64,000 nucleotides of DNA from Cystobacter fuscus. GTDB lineage: Bacteria; Myxococcota; Myxococcia; Myxococcales; Myxococcaceae. Shown here piece after piece: positions 44,713-53,232 of this stretch. Location of the stretch: the NCBI RefSeq assembly GCF_002305875.1, contig NZ_CP022098.1:11160001-11224000 (forward strand). The letters run 5' to 3'. The position numbers and the translations under genes are program-made. Numbering within the stretch: the stretch's first letter is position 1; every line of letters starts with the position of its first letter. The notes below the pieces were generated by a model, which was not told the DNA's origin, made no database searches, and saw only the letters and a program-made list of their open reading frames with translations.

Positions 44713-46836
44713 TTAATCGCTTGTCGTCGCAGCATTCAGAATGTCATCAGAAAACACAATCCGGTCGGGCCGACCAATCATAGTATAGAAGAGGGACTCT
44801 GGAAAATAGCTCCTTTCCTCGATGACAGGGCGAAGTTGGTGTGCGAATCCGCGCTCTGAAGCAATTTCGAGTAAAACCTCTTCTGTGTTTTTGTAAATAT
44901 GGCCACGTGTTAGGCGACCGGGTGAGCGCTGCATCATAAACTCGTCAAAAAAACTGTTTTTAAATCCACCATGGGAGCCTGCGCCCATTGCCGCATGGAG
45001 CCCCGTGGTCGTACTCATGATTTCATTGAATGCATTTGATGCGGCAACGAATGTCCAGACATCCTCGAAGGTGCGAAATGACGCTGTTCCTTCAATTGCC
45101 GCCTTGATGTTGGCAAACAGGCGAACCATGAGGGTCGCATTTCTCCTCACGTCTACAGGAATGAGTGTACCCAACACGGCGAGGGCGCCATGTCTGATCA
45201 ACATATCTCCGATATTTACTGCCGCCACACCGCGTGGCGATGAATGGCATGCACTCAAAATGACAAGTGGTGGCACACGCTTGAATTCAAGCCCAAGGCT
45301 CACTCCAGTCGAAAATCTAAGCCCTGCCACACTTCGGCCTGGGTCGTAATCCCCATGGGCACTAATAATTAGTATGTCATAATTTTTTTCGCTCAAATCA
45401 AAAGCGAGTGATTGTGGATCCTTGAACTCACCGATGGTGCACATTGCACCTGGAATAGTCTCAATGACTTCTTTCAATGCTTTCCAGCCACTGTCTGAGA
45501 GATTTCTGATTTTATCGTCAGGCTCAAGGCACTCCGCGATTAGAACCCGAAGCTGCTTCTTTAGAAACACAAATGGAAATTGACTCATTTCCATTTGCAA
45601 CGTGCGCGTCAGGGGAAGCACAGGCCTGATAGATACAGGTGACACACACAGAAGTGGCGAGGAGTGCTCTGGGAGCCTCATGAGCCCTACCGGAAAATTC
45701 GTAAAGGCGTGCACGCGATTTGCCCTGTACATCACCTTGAGGCTCTCTTCGCCAATGACTTTCTGTAGATGACGCGAAATACGATCCAGTTGACGCCAAA
45801 CCTCTTTCGAGTTGATTCTGGGGGAGGCTATGACAAGCTTTTCGATGCTGGCCAGGGCTTGAAATGCTTCATCAGGAACATCCTCCGCCATGATACCCAA
45901 TCCACTCGTCGCCACAGCTCGGTGCGCAACGCACTGCTGGATGATTCTTCTTTCCAGCTCAAGATTGGCACTCGACGGCTTGAATTTCTTTCCATACGCC
46001 ATTTGTTGATACTTGCGCGGAACTCCGGGTAGACCAATGGCGACTGGCAATTGAATTTCTGCCTTTATTTCGCTGATGATCTTCTCATACACCTCTCGCG
46101 TGGCCTCTTCTTTCGAGAGCTTGCGGCGCTCCATCTCTGCAATCGCGTAGATCATGCTTCGCACATGCAACCGGAAAAGCTGGGCGTTGCGCGTGTCGCC
46201 AAGCTCAGAGAAAGGAATGCCGTCAGTTCGTCTTAGTTGGTGTGCATCGAGAATTGATGGGAGAACGTTATGGCCTGCAAGTTCTTTCGGGAGTTTAGGG
46301 GGCGGGACCTCAATCCGACCGTAAGAGGAGCCATCAATCGCTGTTAAGGCTAAGGGTAGTTGAGTGAGCACTTTCCAATGATGGGCGCGCAGTTCATCGT
46401 TCAACTTATCGAAGACAGCCACCCCTAATGGAGGCATGGTTTTTTCAGCCAGTATTTGCGCCCGTGATTCAGACTCTGGTGAGCATATGATTAATGTGGG
46501 ATGACGCGCCGCGAGGCCATTAAGCAGCATCTCGTTGTCTAGAAGAGATACCGGAGCGATCATTATATTGTGCGAGAGATCCAGATTTCGGAACTTGTAC
46601 AACAACGTGGCACTCCAATCGATGGTGTCGCCCAGCGAACGGGGCAATTGGAGGCAGTAGTCAATCGCGGGAAGAATAGGCTCTAGAGCCAAATCGAAGC
46701 CGTGAGGAAGCGTTGTGTTGCCAGAAACGGCCTCCTCTGAACTCACGACGGGGACTTGTTCGTGTGTTCCAGACGGGTCATCGAATAGAATGAGATATAA
46801 GAGATCTAGTGGGTCCAGCTTCGCTGGTGCAAGCAT
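44713..46836 (-). CDS. CHAT-domain caspase-like protease
   Basis: 707 residues from the ATG at 46836, which has GAGGA about 9 bases upstream; a TTG at 46863 extends the frame but lacks a site. The C-terminal CHAT domain (about 440-640) has the caspase-type dyad: His494 in IISAHGDYDPG and Cys530 in VILSACHSSPRG. NIGDMLIRHGALAVLGTLIPVD follows, typical of CHAT (quoted in part as GALAVLGTLIPVD). The long N-terminal region (1-430) is helical and unrecognised, perhaps a sensor. GC is far below the surroundings. It lies 89 bases behind a DUF4238 gene on the same strand. CHAT proteases often act in defence systems that cleave a partner after infection. Confidence 0.85.
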   Translation of the reverse strand: MLAPAKLDPLDLLYLILFDDPSGTHEQVPVVSSEEAVSGNTTLPHGFDLALEPILPAIDYCLQLPRSLGDTIDWSATLLYKFRNLDLSHNIMIAPVSLLDNEMLLNGLAARHPTLIICSPESESRAQILAEKTMPPLGVAVFDKLNDELRAHHWKVLTQLPLALTAIDGSSYGRIEVPPPKLPKELAGHNVLPSILDAHQLRRTDGIPFSELGDTRNAQLFRLHVRSMIYAIAEMERRKLSKEEATREVYEKIISEIKAEIQLPVAIGLPGVPRKYQQMAYGKKFKPSSANLELERRIIQQCVAHRAVATSGLGIMAEDVPDEAFQALASIEKLVIASPRINSKEVWRQLDRISRHLQKVIGEESLKVMYRANRVHAFTNFPVGLMRLPEHSSPLLCVSPVSIRPVLPLTRTLQMEMSQFPFVFLKKQLRVLIAECLEPDDKIRNLSDSGWKALKEVIETIPGAMCTIGEFKDPQSLAFDLSEKNYDILIISAHGDYDPGRSVAGLRFSTGVSLGLEFKRVPPLVILSACHSSPRGVAAVNIGDMLIRHGALAVLGTLIPVDVRRNATLMVRLFANIKAAIEGTASFRTFEDVWTFVAASNAFNEIMSTTTGLHAAMGAGSHGGFKNSFFDEFMMQRSPGRLTRGHIYKNTEEVLLEIASERGFAHQLRPVIEERSYFPESLFYTMIGRPDRIVFSDDILNAATTSD

Positions 46837-46925
46837 AGTAGAGTCCTCAACGCTGACTGCCAAGGTGCAACAGAGTAGTTTACTTACATAAGCGGTTCAG
46901 CTCCGCTTGTTGCTTAGTCGTGAAC

Positions 46926-47891
46926 TCATGTACTCGGCTCTGGTCCTTGGCTCTCCTGTCCTGACGTATTAGGGCTTTGGATAGTCTCCTGGAAGGGGTC
47001 GTCGACGAAGAGATCGTTCTGAATTTCGCCGCGCGTGTGCCTTTGAGCGTAGCTCAACGCAAGTTCCTTCGTTACAGTGTAGACGCAACTCAGGCATGAC
47101 CTGAAAACGAGGTCGTTGTACTGCTGCACCCTGGCCTCGTCCCAACTACCAGTCTCCACCCAGATGTCTGCTGGATTTCTAGGCAGGCTTGTGTTGATGT
47201 AAAGCACATGCTGAGGAGAGACGCTTACGCCATACCCGCCTTTTCGAGCCTTGAGTTCTGCATCACTGAAAGATTGGCCGCGCGCGGCCATGAAGTCCTG
47301 CACCTGCGCAAGGTGGTTCTGGTTCTGCGGGTGGTTGTGAGCGTGAATGGGGTTGTCGCTCGTAATGAATGGCGTGGTCCCTGTCCTCCTGACAAGCACC
47401 CAAGTAGACTCCATTAGAAATGGCTCAAGAGTTATCCCGCTCACGAGCGTTCCCAGGAAGCCGCGCGCAATTCCTGCATTGCGCTGCAAGGTTTTCTCAT
47501 GAGAAAGCACCTGCTTGGCATCCTGACGTTTCACCTGCCGGTAATACTCCCTGGAGATGGGGGCTCGGTGCAGTTGAATAGCCACAAATCTTGCCAGGAG
47601 TTCCTTGTCTGAGAAGGTGATACTCTGGCGCTCCAAGCGATCCAGAGCCGCAGGCAAGTCCTTCTCGTAAAGAGACACGAAAGCCTCTTCAATGTCCTTC
47701 TCTCCTACATACTCAAGGACAGGCGTGTCCTGTGGCTTGCGCAGCACGTACCAGTCTTCGATTTGCGCCGTCGCCTTCGTCGATTGAGTCCTGGTGAGCT
47801 GATAATCCCGGTGGAGGTCGCAGCACTCAAGAAGGTTCTTCTCGTTGGTGAACCGGCGCAAATATCCCTGTGGGACGAAGTGGCATTTCAT
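46926..47891 (-). CDS. DUF4238 domain protein
   Basis: 321 residues from the ATG at 47891, with GGGAGG about 11 bases upstream. The family start HFVPQGYLRRFTNEKNLLEC is plain, followed by FITSDNPI in the middle (about 195), both typical of DUF4238. No signal peptide or membrane helix was seen, and the enzyme activity of the family is not established. It is the first gene of a low-GC two-gene unit with the CHAT protease. In such a pair DUF4238 could be the effector or the protease target; this is inference. Confidence 0.85.
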   Translation of the reverse strand: MKCHFVPQGYLRRFTNEKNLLECCDLHRDYQLTRTQSTKATAQIEDWYVLRKPQDTPVLEYVGEKDIEEAFVSLYEKDLPAALDRLERQSITFSDKELLARFVAIQLHRAPISREYYRQVKRQDAKQVLSHEKTLQRNAGIARGFLGTLVSGITLEPFLMESTWVLVRRTGTTPFITSDNPIHAHNHPQNQNHLAQVQDFMAARGQSFSDAELKARKGGYGVSVSPQHVLYINTSLPRNPADIWVETGSWDEARVQQYNDLVFRSCLSCVYTVTKELALSYAQRHTRGEIQNDLFVDDPFQETIQSPNTSGQESQGPEPST

Positions 47892-48689
47892 GGCTGAAAA
47901 GCCTCCCTGCAAGATCTTGCAGCACAAGACAAGCTCGGCCAGAAAGCAGAGGAGCACCCTTGCCCTCTTTTGGGTGCTGATGAAATGGTACGAACGTTGC
48001 CGCTCATCTCAACCAGTTTCGGGTTCATGCGTGTAGCGTGGTGCTCCTTACGCTGAAGTCGGCTACTACCGATGAATGATGTGCTACTGCGGCTCCCATT
48101 TTCACCCAAAAGGCAAGCTGACCTAAGCGCTCGCGCCCGGCCGCATTTCTCCACCACCCCGGTGACTTCAGGAACCTGTGGCAGTGCGGATCATCCCGGC
48201 GGCGCCAGCACGACACCACTGCCACGCTCAAGCGCGCGTCCCGGCCCTGCATGTGGTAACTGCACCAGTCCCGGGTTTTCCCCATGCTGTACCTCCTGAC
48301 AGAAGAAGTCCGCCACCTCCTTTCAACAACCTTCCCTCCCTCCTTTACTGCGCCTTCGTTTCGGCTGGCTGCTTGGTTAGCCAGTCCCTCAAGGCATTCA
48401 CATCGACACTCACCACGAAAAGCCCGTCAAACAGACGAGGGCTCGGCAGGATGTCCGCCGCAACGACGCAATATCGAAGTAGTAGTAGAACTGGGCAGCA
48501 GAGCCAGTAGGAGACCTTGGGGCAAGGTGCTCAGTTGCTTCGTCCCATTGAGGCGCATACGGGGACCAAAAAAGGACCAAGTTGAATGGACTCCCCTGCA
48601 CTCACCCGGACAGATGCGCGCCCCGTTCTCAGAGGGAAAACGGGGATGTGCCTCTGGTCCCGAGTGAAGGCGGCCTCGCCCTCGGCGGC

Positions 48690-48710
48690 TTCGATTCCCG
48701 CCGCCTCCAC
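48690..48710 (+). repeat. tRNA/tmRNA 3'-end-like direct repeat (att-like, copy 2)
   Basis: Exact copy of the 21 bases at 36367-36387, same orientation, 12.3 kb apart. Flanking bases differ on both sides. No tRNA is folded upstream and no terminator follows here, unlike copy 1. The pair could mark the ends of an element holding the IS copies, DUF5953/DUF6310, the DUF2381 gene and the DUF4238-CHAT unit. Confidence 0.6.
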
Positions 48711-49030
48711 TCCGGATCTCCCAGAAAGGATTCAGCTTTCCGGGAGACTGTAGCAAGAGATGTAGCAAGACCCCGGGCGCCATCAGGCGCTTCACAGGGC
48801 TTTCTTTTCGGCCGAAACTGCAAGGGGCAGCCGGACGAGATGGTCGCGCTCGTGGCGCTGGACCTTGAGCTTGGCGACCTCGGCGCAGAGGGCCTCCCAC
48901 GTGAATGAGAGCGGGGTAACGCCAGGGCTGCCCGAGCCGTGCTGCCGGTCGGTGGAGAGGCCACTGGGACACCGCACAATGCTTGAGGAGTCTTTCTACC
49001 GGCCGTTCGCACCACTCTGGCTGCACCCCG

Positions 49031-49086
49031 GCGTCCACGGGCTCCGGCAGTTGCGGGGACCACGCGCACACCCCGGAGTCCCCGTG
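49031..49086 (-). pseudogene. Fragment of the EGF-like protein gene
   Basis: 56 bases differ at only about six positions from 54136-54191, the 3' end of the intact EGF-like gene, same strand. The encoded piece reads GDSGVCAWSPQLPEPVDA against GDSGVCAWAPQLPEPVDA. The rest of the gene is absent. It is a leftover of a duplication or an earlier boundary of the inserted block. Confidence 0.75.
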
Positions 49087-49204
49087 AACAGCTTGCCGCA
49101 CCCCGTCTGGACGGAGCGCGGCAAGCTGTTTCGAGTCTGACACCTGCCCGGCTTTGCGTCTCCTCTCCGAGCCCTGGTGAATCATCCGGGCTAGTCTGCG
49201 GGCC

Positions 49205-49618
49205 ATGGCCATGCGTCTTCCCGCTCGCCTCGCCCATGTCCTGCTTTCCGTCCTGCTCGCCTGCGCGTGCTCTCCCGGGTCCGAGCCTGGCACCGCTCCC
49301 GATGCCGGAGGAGACACCGCGAGCGGGCTGGTGCGGCTCGAGGCGGGCTTCGAGGGGACGCTGCAACCGCGCGGCAACAGGCTCCGCATCCACGTGACGG
49401 ACACCGCCGGGACACCGGTGGAGGCCACGCGGGTTTCTGTCAGCCTGTGGATGCCCGGACACGGCCATGGTGCGCCCGCGCCCGCCGTCACCCGCGAGGC
49501 GCGCGGGGACTATCTGGCCACTGTGGACTTCACCATGCCGGGCACGTGGACCGTCACCATCCAGGTGGACACGGAGGGGCGCAGCGACACCCTCGAGTTA
49601 TCCGTGGAAGCCCCGTGA
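49205..49618 (+). CDS. FixH/YtkA-like lipoprotein
   Basis: 137 residues with a signal and Cys-rich lipobox region (LLACACSPG). The mature part is a single beta-sandwich like FixH/YtkA proteins: VRLEAGFEGTLQPRGNRL, SLWMPGHGHGAP and GDYLATVDFTMPGTWTVTI. The MPGHGH segment with several His is typical and could bind copper. It lies 81 bases before the Cys-rich bufferin-like protein and the MNIO gene, on the same strand. A link to copper handling is a fair inference for the whole set. Confidence 0.75.
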   Translation: MAMRLPARLAHVLLSVLLACACSPGSEPGTAPDAGGDTASGLVRLEAGFEGTLQPRGNRLRIHVTDTAGTPVEATRVSVSLWMPGHGHGAPAPAVTREARGDYLATVDFTMPGTWTVTIQVDTEGRSDTLELSVEAP

Positions 49619-49699
49619 GCGTGTGACGTTTTGTCGCGGAGCCACGCCCGAGCCGCTGACGTAGGGTGACTCTCCTTCCATATAGCTCAAGGAGAAGCC

Positions 49700-50428
49700 A
49701 TGACGCCGAATGACACCTCCTCCGCCCCGAACGCCAGCCCTGGGCAGCCATCCCGGAAGCTCCTGCTGGCCGCCGTGGCCGGCCTCATGGGGCTCGGCTC
49801 CGCTGGCTGCGGCCAGCCCGACGAGCCGCCTCCTTCCCAGGGCGTACCCGATCCGGAGCCGCAGGGGCCCCACGTCGTGAGCCGGAGTACCGTCGAGGGA
49901 GGGCTGACCTTCGAGCGCTTCTCCGCTGACTGCGAGCAGCGCGGCGGCTTCGTGCAGACGCATGCCGTGTGTTCTGGCAACAACTCCTGCAAAGGCGTCT
50001 CCTACAACCGCTTCGACTACTCGCTCACGGAACACACCTGCAAGGCGCTCAACTCCTGCGGTGGCATGAGCTGCATCGAGCTCCCCGCGGACTCGGGCAA
50101 GACGGGCGAGGAGGTCTACAAGAACTCGTGCGGCCCTGTGTGCCACAGTCATACCAACACCACGGCATTCGTGTACTACGTGGCACCGGGCACCGCTCCG
50201 GACACCGCCCGGCAGCAATTCCTCAGCCGTTCCCGGCTCTACCAGCAGTCCATCGTGGCCTTTGGCATCCACGGGATGAGCGCCGACGGGGTCCTGTCCG
50301 CCAACATGCCTGCGTTTCACGCGAAGTACTCGCGCAAGGAAATCGAGCGCGTCGTCGACTACGTGCGCCAGTTGGAGCTCGAGGTCGAGGCCTATGAGGT
50401 CATGGGGCCCGCCGCCCCGGTCCCATGA
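49700..50428 (+). CDS. Cys-rich exported protein, probable MNIO substrate, with CxxxCH motif
   Basis: 242 residues. A signal or lipobox (SAGC, Cys37) precedes a Pro-rich spacer. Then come Cys78, 91, 97, 114, 120 and 125, with CSGNNSCKG and HTCKALNSCGGMSC, similar to the repeated HxCKGxNSCxG motifs of bufferin-type precursors (BufA). The C-terminal part has NSCGPVCHSH: three residues between the Cys residues give CxxxCH (144-149), a rare haem-binding variant, in a cytochrome-like domain (about 130-230). The stop overlaps the MNIO gene by four bases. I read it as a fusion of a bufferin-like segment and a c-type cytochrome-like domain. Modification is inferred from context. Confidence 0.7.
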   Translation: MTPNDTSSAPNASPGQPSRKLLLAAVAGLMGLGSAGCGQPDEPPPSQGVPDPEPQGPHVVSRSTVEGGLTFERFSADCEQRGGFVQTHAVCSGNNSCKGVSYNRFDYSLTEHTCKALNSCGGMSCIELPADSGKTGEEVYKNSCGPVCHSHTNTTAFVYYVAPGTAPDTARQQFLSRSRLYQQSIVAFGIHGMSADGVLSANMPAFHAKYSRKEIERVVDYVRQLELEVEAYEVMGPAAPVP

Positions 50429-51255
50429 GCCGTCCGGTCCCCACGCCGAGGGCGGATGCCCTGGGGCTCGGGCTGCGCCTGCCCCACCTGGAAGCGCTCA
50501 AGCAGGCGTGGCCGGAATCGGTGGCCTACGTGGAAATCATCAGCGAGAACTACCTGGGGGCGGCGGCGCCCCCCCGGAGGCACCTCGCGTGGGTGCGCGA
50601 GCGCGTGCCCGTGGTGCTCCATGGCGTGGGCCTGAACCTGCTGGGCCATGAGCCGCTGGACGAGGCCTACCTCGACGAGGTGTGCCGGTTGGCGGACGCG
50701 ATGGACGCTCCCTTCGTGAGCGACCACCTGTGCTGGGTGCGCGCCGGAGGACTGTCGCACCATGACCTGCTTCCAACGCCCTTCCGGGCGGATCTGATCG
50801 ACTTCGCCGCCGAGCGGGCCGCGTGGGTGCAGCGCCGGCTGGGCAGGCCCTTCGGGCTGGAGAACCTCTCCTCGTACGTTTCCTTTCCCGAGTCGGACCT
50901 GACCGAGTGGGAGTTCTACGCCTCCGTCGTCCGGGAGGCGGGGTGCTACTTCATGCTCGACCTGAACAACATCTACGTTTCGGGGAGGAATCACGGCTTC
51001 GACCCCCGCGGCTACCTGGATGCCATCGACTTCGGCCGGGTCCTCCAGGTGCACCTCGCGGGGCACGAGCCCGAGCCGGACGGAACGCTCGTGGACACCC
51101 ACGGCCAGCCCGTGGATGGGGCGGTGTGGGAGCTCTACGCCCAGGCGTGGCGCCGGGGAGGGCCCTTCCCGACGCTGCTGGAGTGGGACACGAACGTGCC
51201 GCCTCTGGCTCGCGCGGTAGAGGAGCTGGAGCGCGCCGCCGGGGTTCGCGCGTGA
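50425..51255 (+). CDS. MNIO-family oxidase (DUF692, BufB/MbnB-like)
   Basis: 276 residues. The DUF692 TIM-barrel signature is clear: YVEIISENYLG, VLHGVGLNL with His66, SDHLCW with His101, LENLSSYVSF with Glu146, MLDLNNIYVSGRNHG with Asp179 and His190, and VHLAGH with His210/214. These residues hold the two or three iron atoms of multinuclear non-haem iron oxidases, which alter Cys residues in peptides (oxazolone/thioamide or thiooxazole products). It is coupled to the Cys-rich protein upstream (ATGA) and to the DUF2063 protein downstream (GTGA), giving the usual substrate-oxidase-partner order. Confidence 0.93.
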   Translation: MSRPVPTPRADALGLGLRLPHLEALKQAWPESVAYVEIISENYLGAAAPPRRHLAWVRERVPVVLHGVGLNLLGHEPLDEAYLDEVCRLADAMDAPFVSDHLCWVRAGGLSHHDLLPTPFRADLIDFAAERAAWVQRRLGRPFGLENLSSYVSFPESDLTEWEFYASVVREAGCYFMLDLNNIYVSGRNHGFDPRGYLDAIDFGRVLQVHLAGHEPEPDGTLVDTHGQPVDGAVWELYAQAWRRGGPFPTLLEWDTNVPPLARAVEELERAAGVRA

Positions 51256-52064
51256 GCCCCTCGCGTGCGCCCCCGGAGTGGCTCGCCGGTTTCCAGGAGC
51301 GGTTCGGTGCCACACTGCGGACGCCACTCGATGCCTCGTCGGGCACGCTGCGCCCGGTGGAGCAGGGCACGGGGCGGGGGCTCTACAACCGGCAATACTG
51401 GTTCCGGCTCTTCGAGGTGCTCCAGGGCGAGTACCCGCTCACGGCCCGACTCCTCGGGCTGTTCCCATTCAACCTGCTCGTCCAGCGCTTCGCGCGCGAG
51501 CATCCCCCCCGGGAGTGGGATCTGCGGCTGGCGGGCCGGGGCTTTGGAAGCTGGCTCCGGACGCAGGTGTCCTCGCTGCCCGCGGGGCTGCCCGCCGCGG
51601 CCCTCGCCGAGGCGACGGACATCGACACGGCCTGGAGCGAGGTGTGGATGGCGCCGGAGGTGCCCGCCTGGGCTCCCTCTCCAGAAGAGCTCGCGACGCT
51701 CGAGGAGCGGTTCCTGCGGGCATCCCCCGCGTGCCGCCTGCTGGAGGAGAGCTGGCCCCTGGTGGCGCTCCGGCGGACGCTGGGGCCGGACGCGGACGCG
51801 CGGCGCCAGCCCCTGCCGCCCCCCCTCCCCACGCGCCAGCACTGGATGTTGCTGCGCCACGGGGAGGCCCTGATCCAGGTGCCGCTGTCCCCGGTGAGGG
51901 CGCGCCTGCTATGGGCCCTGCGCACGAAGACGTTCGGCGCCGCGCTCGCGGAGGTGGAGGCGTCCCTGCCGCTCTCGGAGCAAGAGGCGCTCGTGGCGCA
52001 CATCGGCACATGGCTCGCCGAGGGACTGCGGTGGGGCTTCTGGGTGGGGACGGCCGACCGGTAG
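51252..52064 (+). CDS. DUF2063 (BufC/HvfC-like) partner protein
   Basis: 270 residues starting at a GTG that overlaps the stop of the MNIO gene. The N-terminal domain (about 10-100) has the DUF2063 pattern FQERFGATLRTPLD, GLYNRQYWFRLFEVL and EYPLTARLLG. The C-terminal half (about 110-270) is unrecognised but typical for partner proteins that bind the precursor leader and deliver it to the MNIO enzyme. The tight coupling makes the pair almost certainly one complex. Confidence 0.9.
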   Translation: MSPSRAPPEWLAGFQERFGATLRTPLDASSGTLRPVEQGTGRGLYNRQYWFRLFEVLQGEYPLTARLLGLFPFNLLVQRFAREHPPREWDLRLAGRGFGSWLRTQVSSLPAGLPAAALAEATDIDTAWSEVWMAPEVPAWAPSPEELATLEERFLRASPACRLLEESWPLVALRRTLGPDADARRQPLPPPLPTRQHWMLLRHGEALIQVPLSPVRARLLWALRTKTFGAALAEVEASLPLSEQEALVAHIGTWLAEGLRWGFWVGTADR

Positions 52065-52126
52065 GGCGGAGCAGGCGAGGGCCGCGTGCGACACCGTGCC
52101 GCATTCCGTGTACGCAGCCGCGTGCG

Positions 52127-52306
52127 GTGCTGAGCACCACGGCGCTCCACTGGCTGCCGGCCGAGCGGCTCGTGGCGCTCTACCACCAACCGGGACGACT
52201 GGTGCGTCCAGGGGGCATGTTCCTCAACGGCGACAACATTCCGTTCTCGCACCGGCCCAGCCCCTTCCAGCGGCTGGCGGAGCAGGCGCGCCGGGCGGCA
52301 GTGTAG
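52127..52306 (+). pseudogene. C-terminal remnant of a SAM methyltransferase
   Basis: 59 codons read STTALHWLPAERLVALY and GRLVRPGGMFLNGDN, then PSPFQRLAEQARRAAV before the stop. LxxGGxFLNGDH-type motifs are common near the end of class I methyltransferases. Upstream sequence is occupied by the DUF2063 gene, so the SAM-binding domain is missing. The stop joins directly to a duplicated piece of a DUF3396 gene. Confidence 0.6.
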
Positions 52307-52395
52307 CTTCCGCTATCCGGGACTCGATATCGTTGATGACAACGTGACCCATGAACCAGGCACGCGCCCCAAAGGCGCCCACTGGCTGAACTTCT
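52306..52395 (+). repeat. 90-bp duplicate of an internal DUF3396 segment
   Basis: Nearly identical to 53773-53862 inside the intact DUF3396 gene (GCTTCCGCTAYCCGGGACTC...), same orientation, 1.47 kb away. It encodes the same CFRYPGLDIVDDN segment but has no frame around it. It lies just before the lipoprotein gene and shows that the toxin/immunity-like pair was duplicated or recombined here. Confidence 0.9.
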
Positions 52396-52398
52396 TAC

Positions 52399-53232
52399 AT
52401 GAATGTGCTTGCTCGAATCGGACTGCTCGTGTGGCTCTCGTGGGGCATCGGAGGCTGCCTGCTGTCCGACGACGTGTGCACCCCTGCGGACACCACCTAT
52501 TCCTGCTGCGTCAAGCAGCACCTGGGCGATGCCTCCCAGTGCAACGCGCTCGAAGCCGAGGTGAGAGTCCTCGAGCCGACGGTTCACCCCAGTACGCCAC
52601 GCACGCATGGGACAGCCGTGGCGGTGGGCACCGTGGTCGCGGCGGCGACGCTCTCGTCCGATGGGGAGATCTTCTCCGAGAAACTGCGCGCGGCCGTGGA
52701 GAAGATCCTGCAAGAATGCGCCATCCAAGCACACGAGACGGTGAATCGCAGACGCATTGGCGGAGACCCGACCCGGGAGCAATGTGAAGAAATCTTGAAA
52801 TGGGACCCGAGTGGGCAGCCCATCACACGGGCCATGAAATTGGGCGAGGAGAAACACGCCGAGGCCATTGAATGCGCCAGGAATCGCCTGAGCCAACTTT
52901 TGCCAGGACGCTTCAGTCTGGAACAACGTTATCGTCATACTCCGACGACAGGTCAACTCGAGTTGGTGAGCCCGAAGCAACACCAGGAGTCCATGAGGAA
53001 GAACCAAGGGAGGGACATGAAAGGAACGCTCGTTCCTGACATCGTCATCCACGCCCAAGGAAATCCGTTGAAGACTCAATTCGTCTATGACTTCAAGTTC
53101 CCGTGCCTGTTCAGTAATCGCCCCAAGTGGACTGTCTACAAAGAAGGTCCCTACCGGGATCAAACCCAAGGGACAGTCTACGAGAAAGTCTTCGGCCCCG
53201 CGTTACGCGTCACACCGTGGGAGATCAATTGA
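52399..53232 (+). CDS. Putative exported toxin-like lipoprotein
   Basis: 277 residues. A lipoprotein signal (WGIGGCLLS, Cys20) precedes a Cys-containing spacer and a short hydrophobic stretch (about 70-90). The C-terminal domain (about 140-277) includes VPDIVIHAQG and FVYDFKFPC. A Pro-Asp, then Asp-x-Lys on a strand, is compatible with a PD-(D/E)xK nuclease core. The next gene starts within the stop (TGATG) and is of the DUF3396 immunity type. This is a layout like the DUF6310/DUF5953 pair at 38 kb but with unrelated sequence. Toxin function is inferred. Confidence 0.6.
   Translation: MNVLARIGLLVWLSWGIGGCLLSDDVCTPADTTYSCCVKQHLGDASQCNALEAEVRVLEPTVHPSTPRTHGTAVAVGTVVAAATLSSDGEIFSEKLRAAVEKILQECAIQAHETVNRRRIGGDPTREQCEEILKWDPSGQPITRAMKLGEEKHAEAIECARNRLSQLLPGRFSLEQRYRHTPTTGQLELVSPKQHQESMRKNQGRDMKGTLVPDIVIHAQGNPLKTQFVYDFKFPCLFSNRPKWTVYKEGPYRDQTQGTVYEKVFGPALRVTPWEIN

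Larger units (their letters stand above)
47892..49204. other. 1.3-kb region without intact gene
   Basis: Contains the second att-like repeat (48690-48710) and a fragment of an EGF-like gene (49031-49086). Open frames on both strands are of shadow type. The promoter for the DUF4238-CHAT unit should lie close to 47900-48100. Decayed pieces of other genes are likely, but I cannot name them. No integrase gene was recognised here or elsewhere in the block. Confidence 0.5.

Noticed and set aside
48350-48440. Minus-strand C-terminus ending DVNALRDWLTKQPAETKAQ, considered as excisionase or integrase tail
   Set aside because: The frame upstream cannot be followed and no family motif confirms it.
48427-49491. 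354-codon minus-strand frame
   Set aside because: Only a small part (the EGF-like fragment) has meaning; the rest is a shadow of the FixH-like gene and non-coding DNA.
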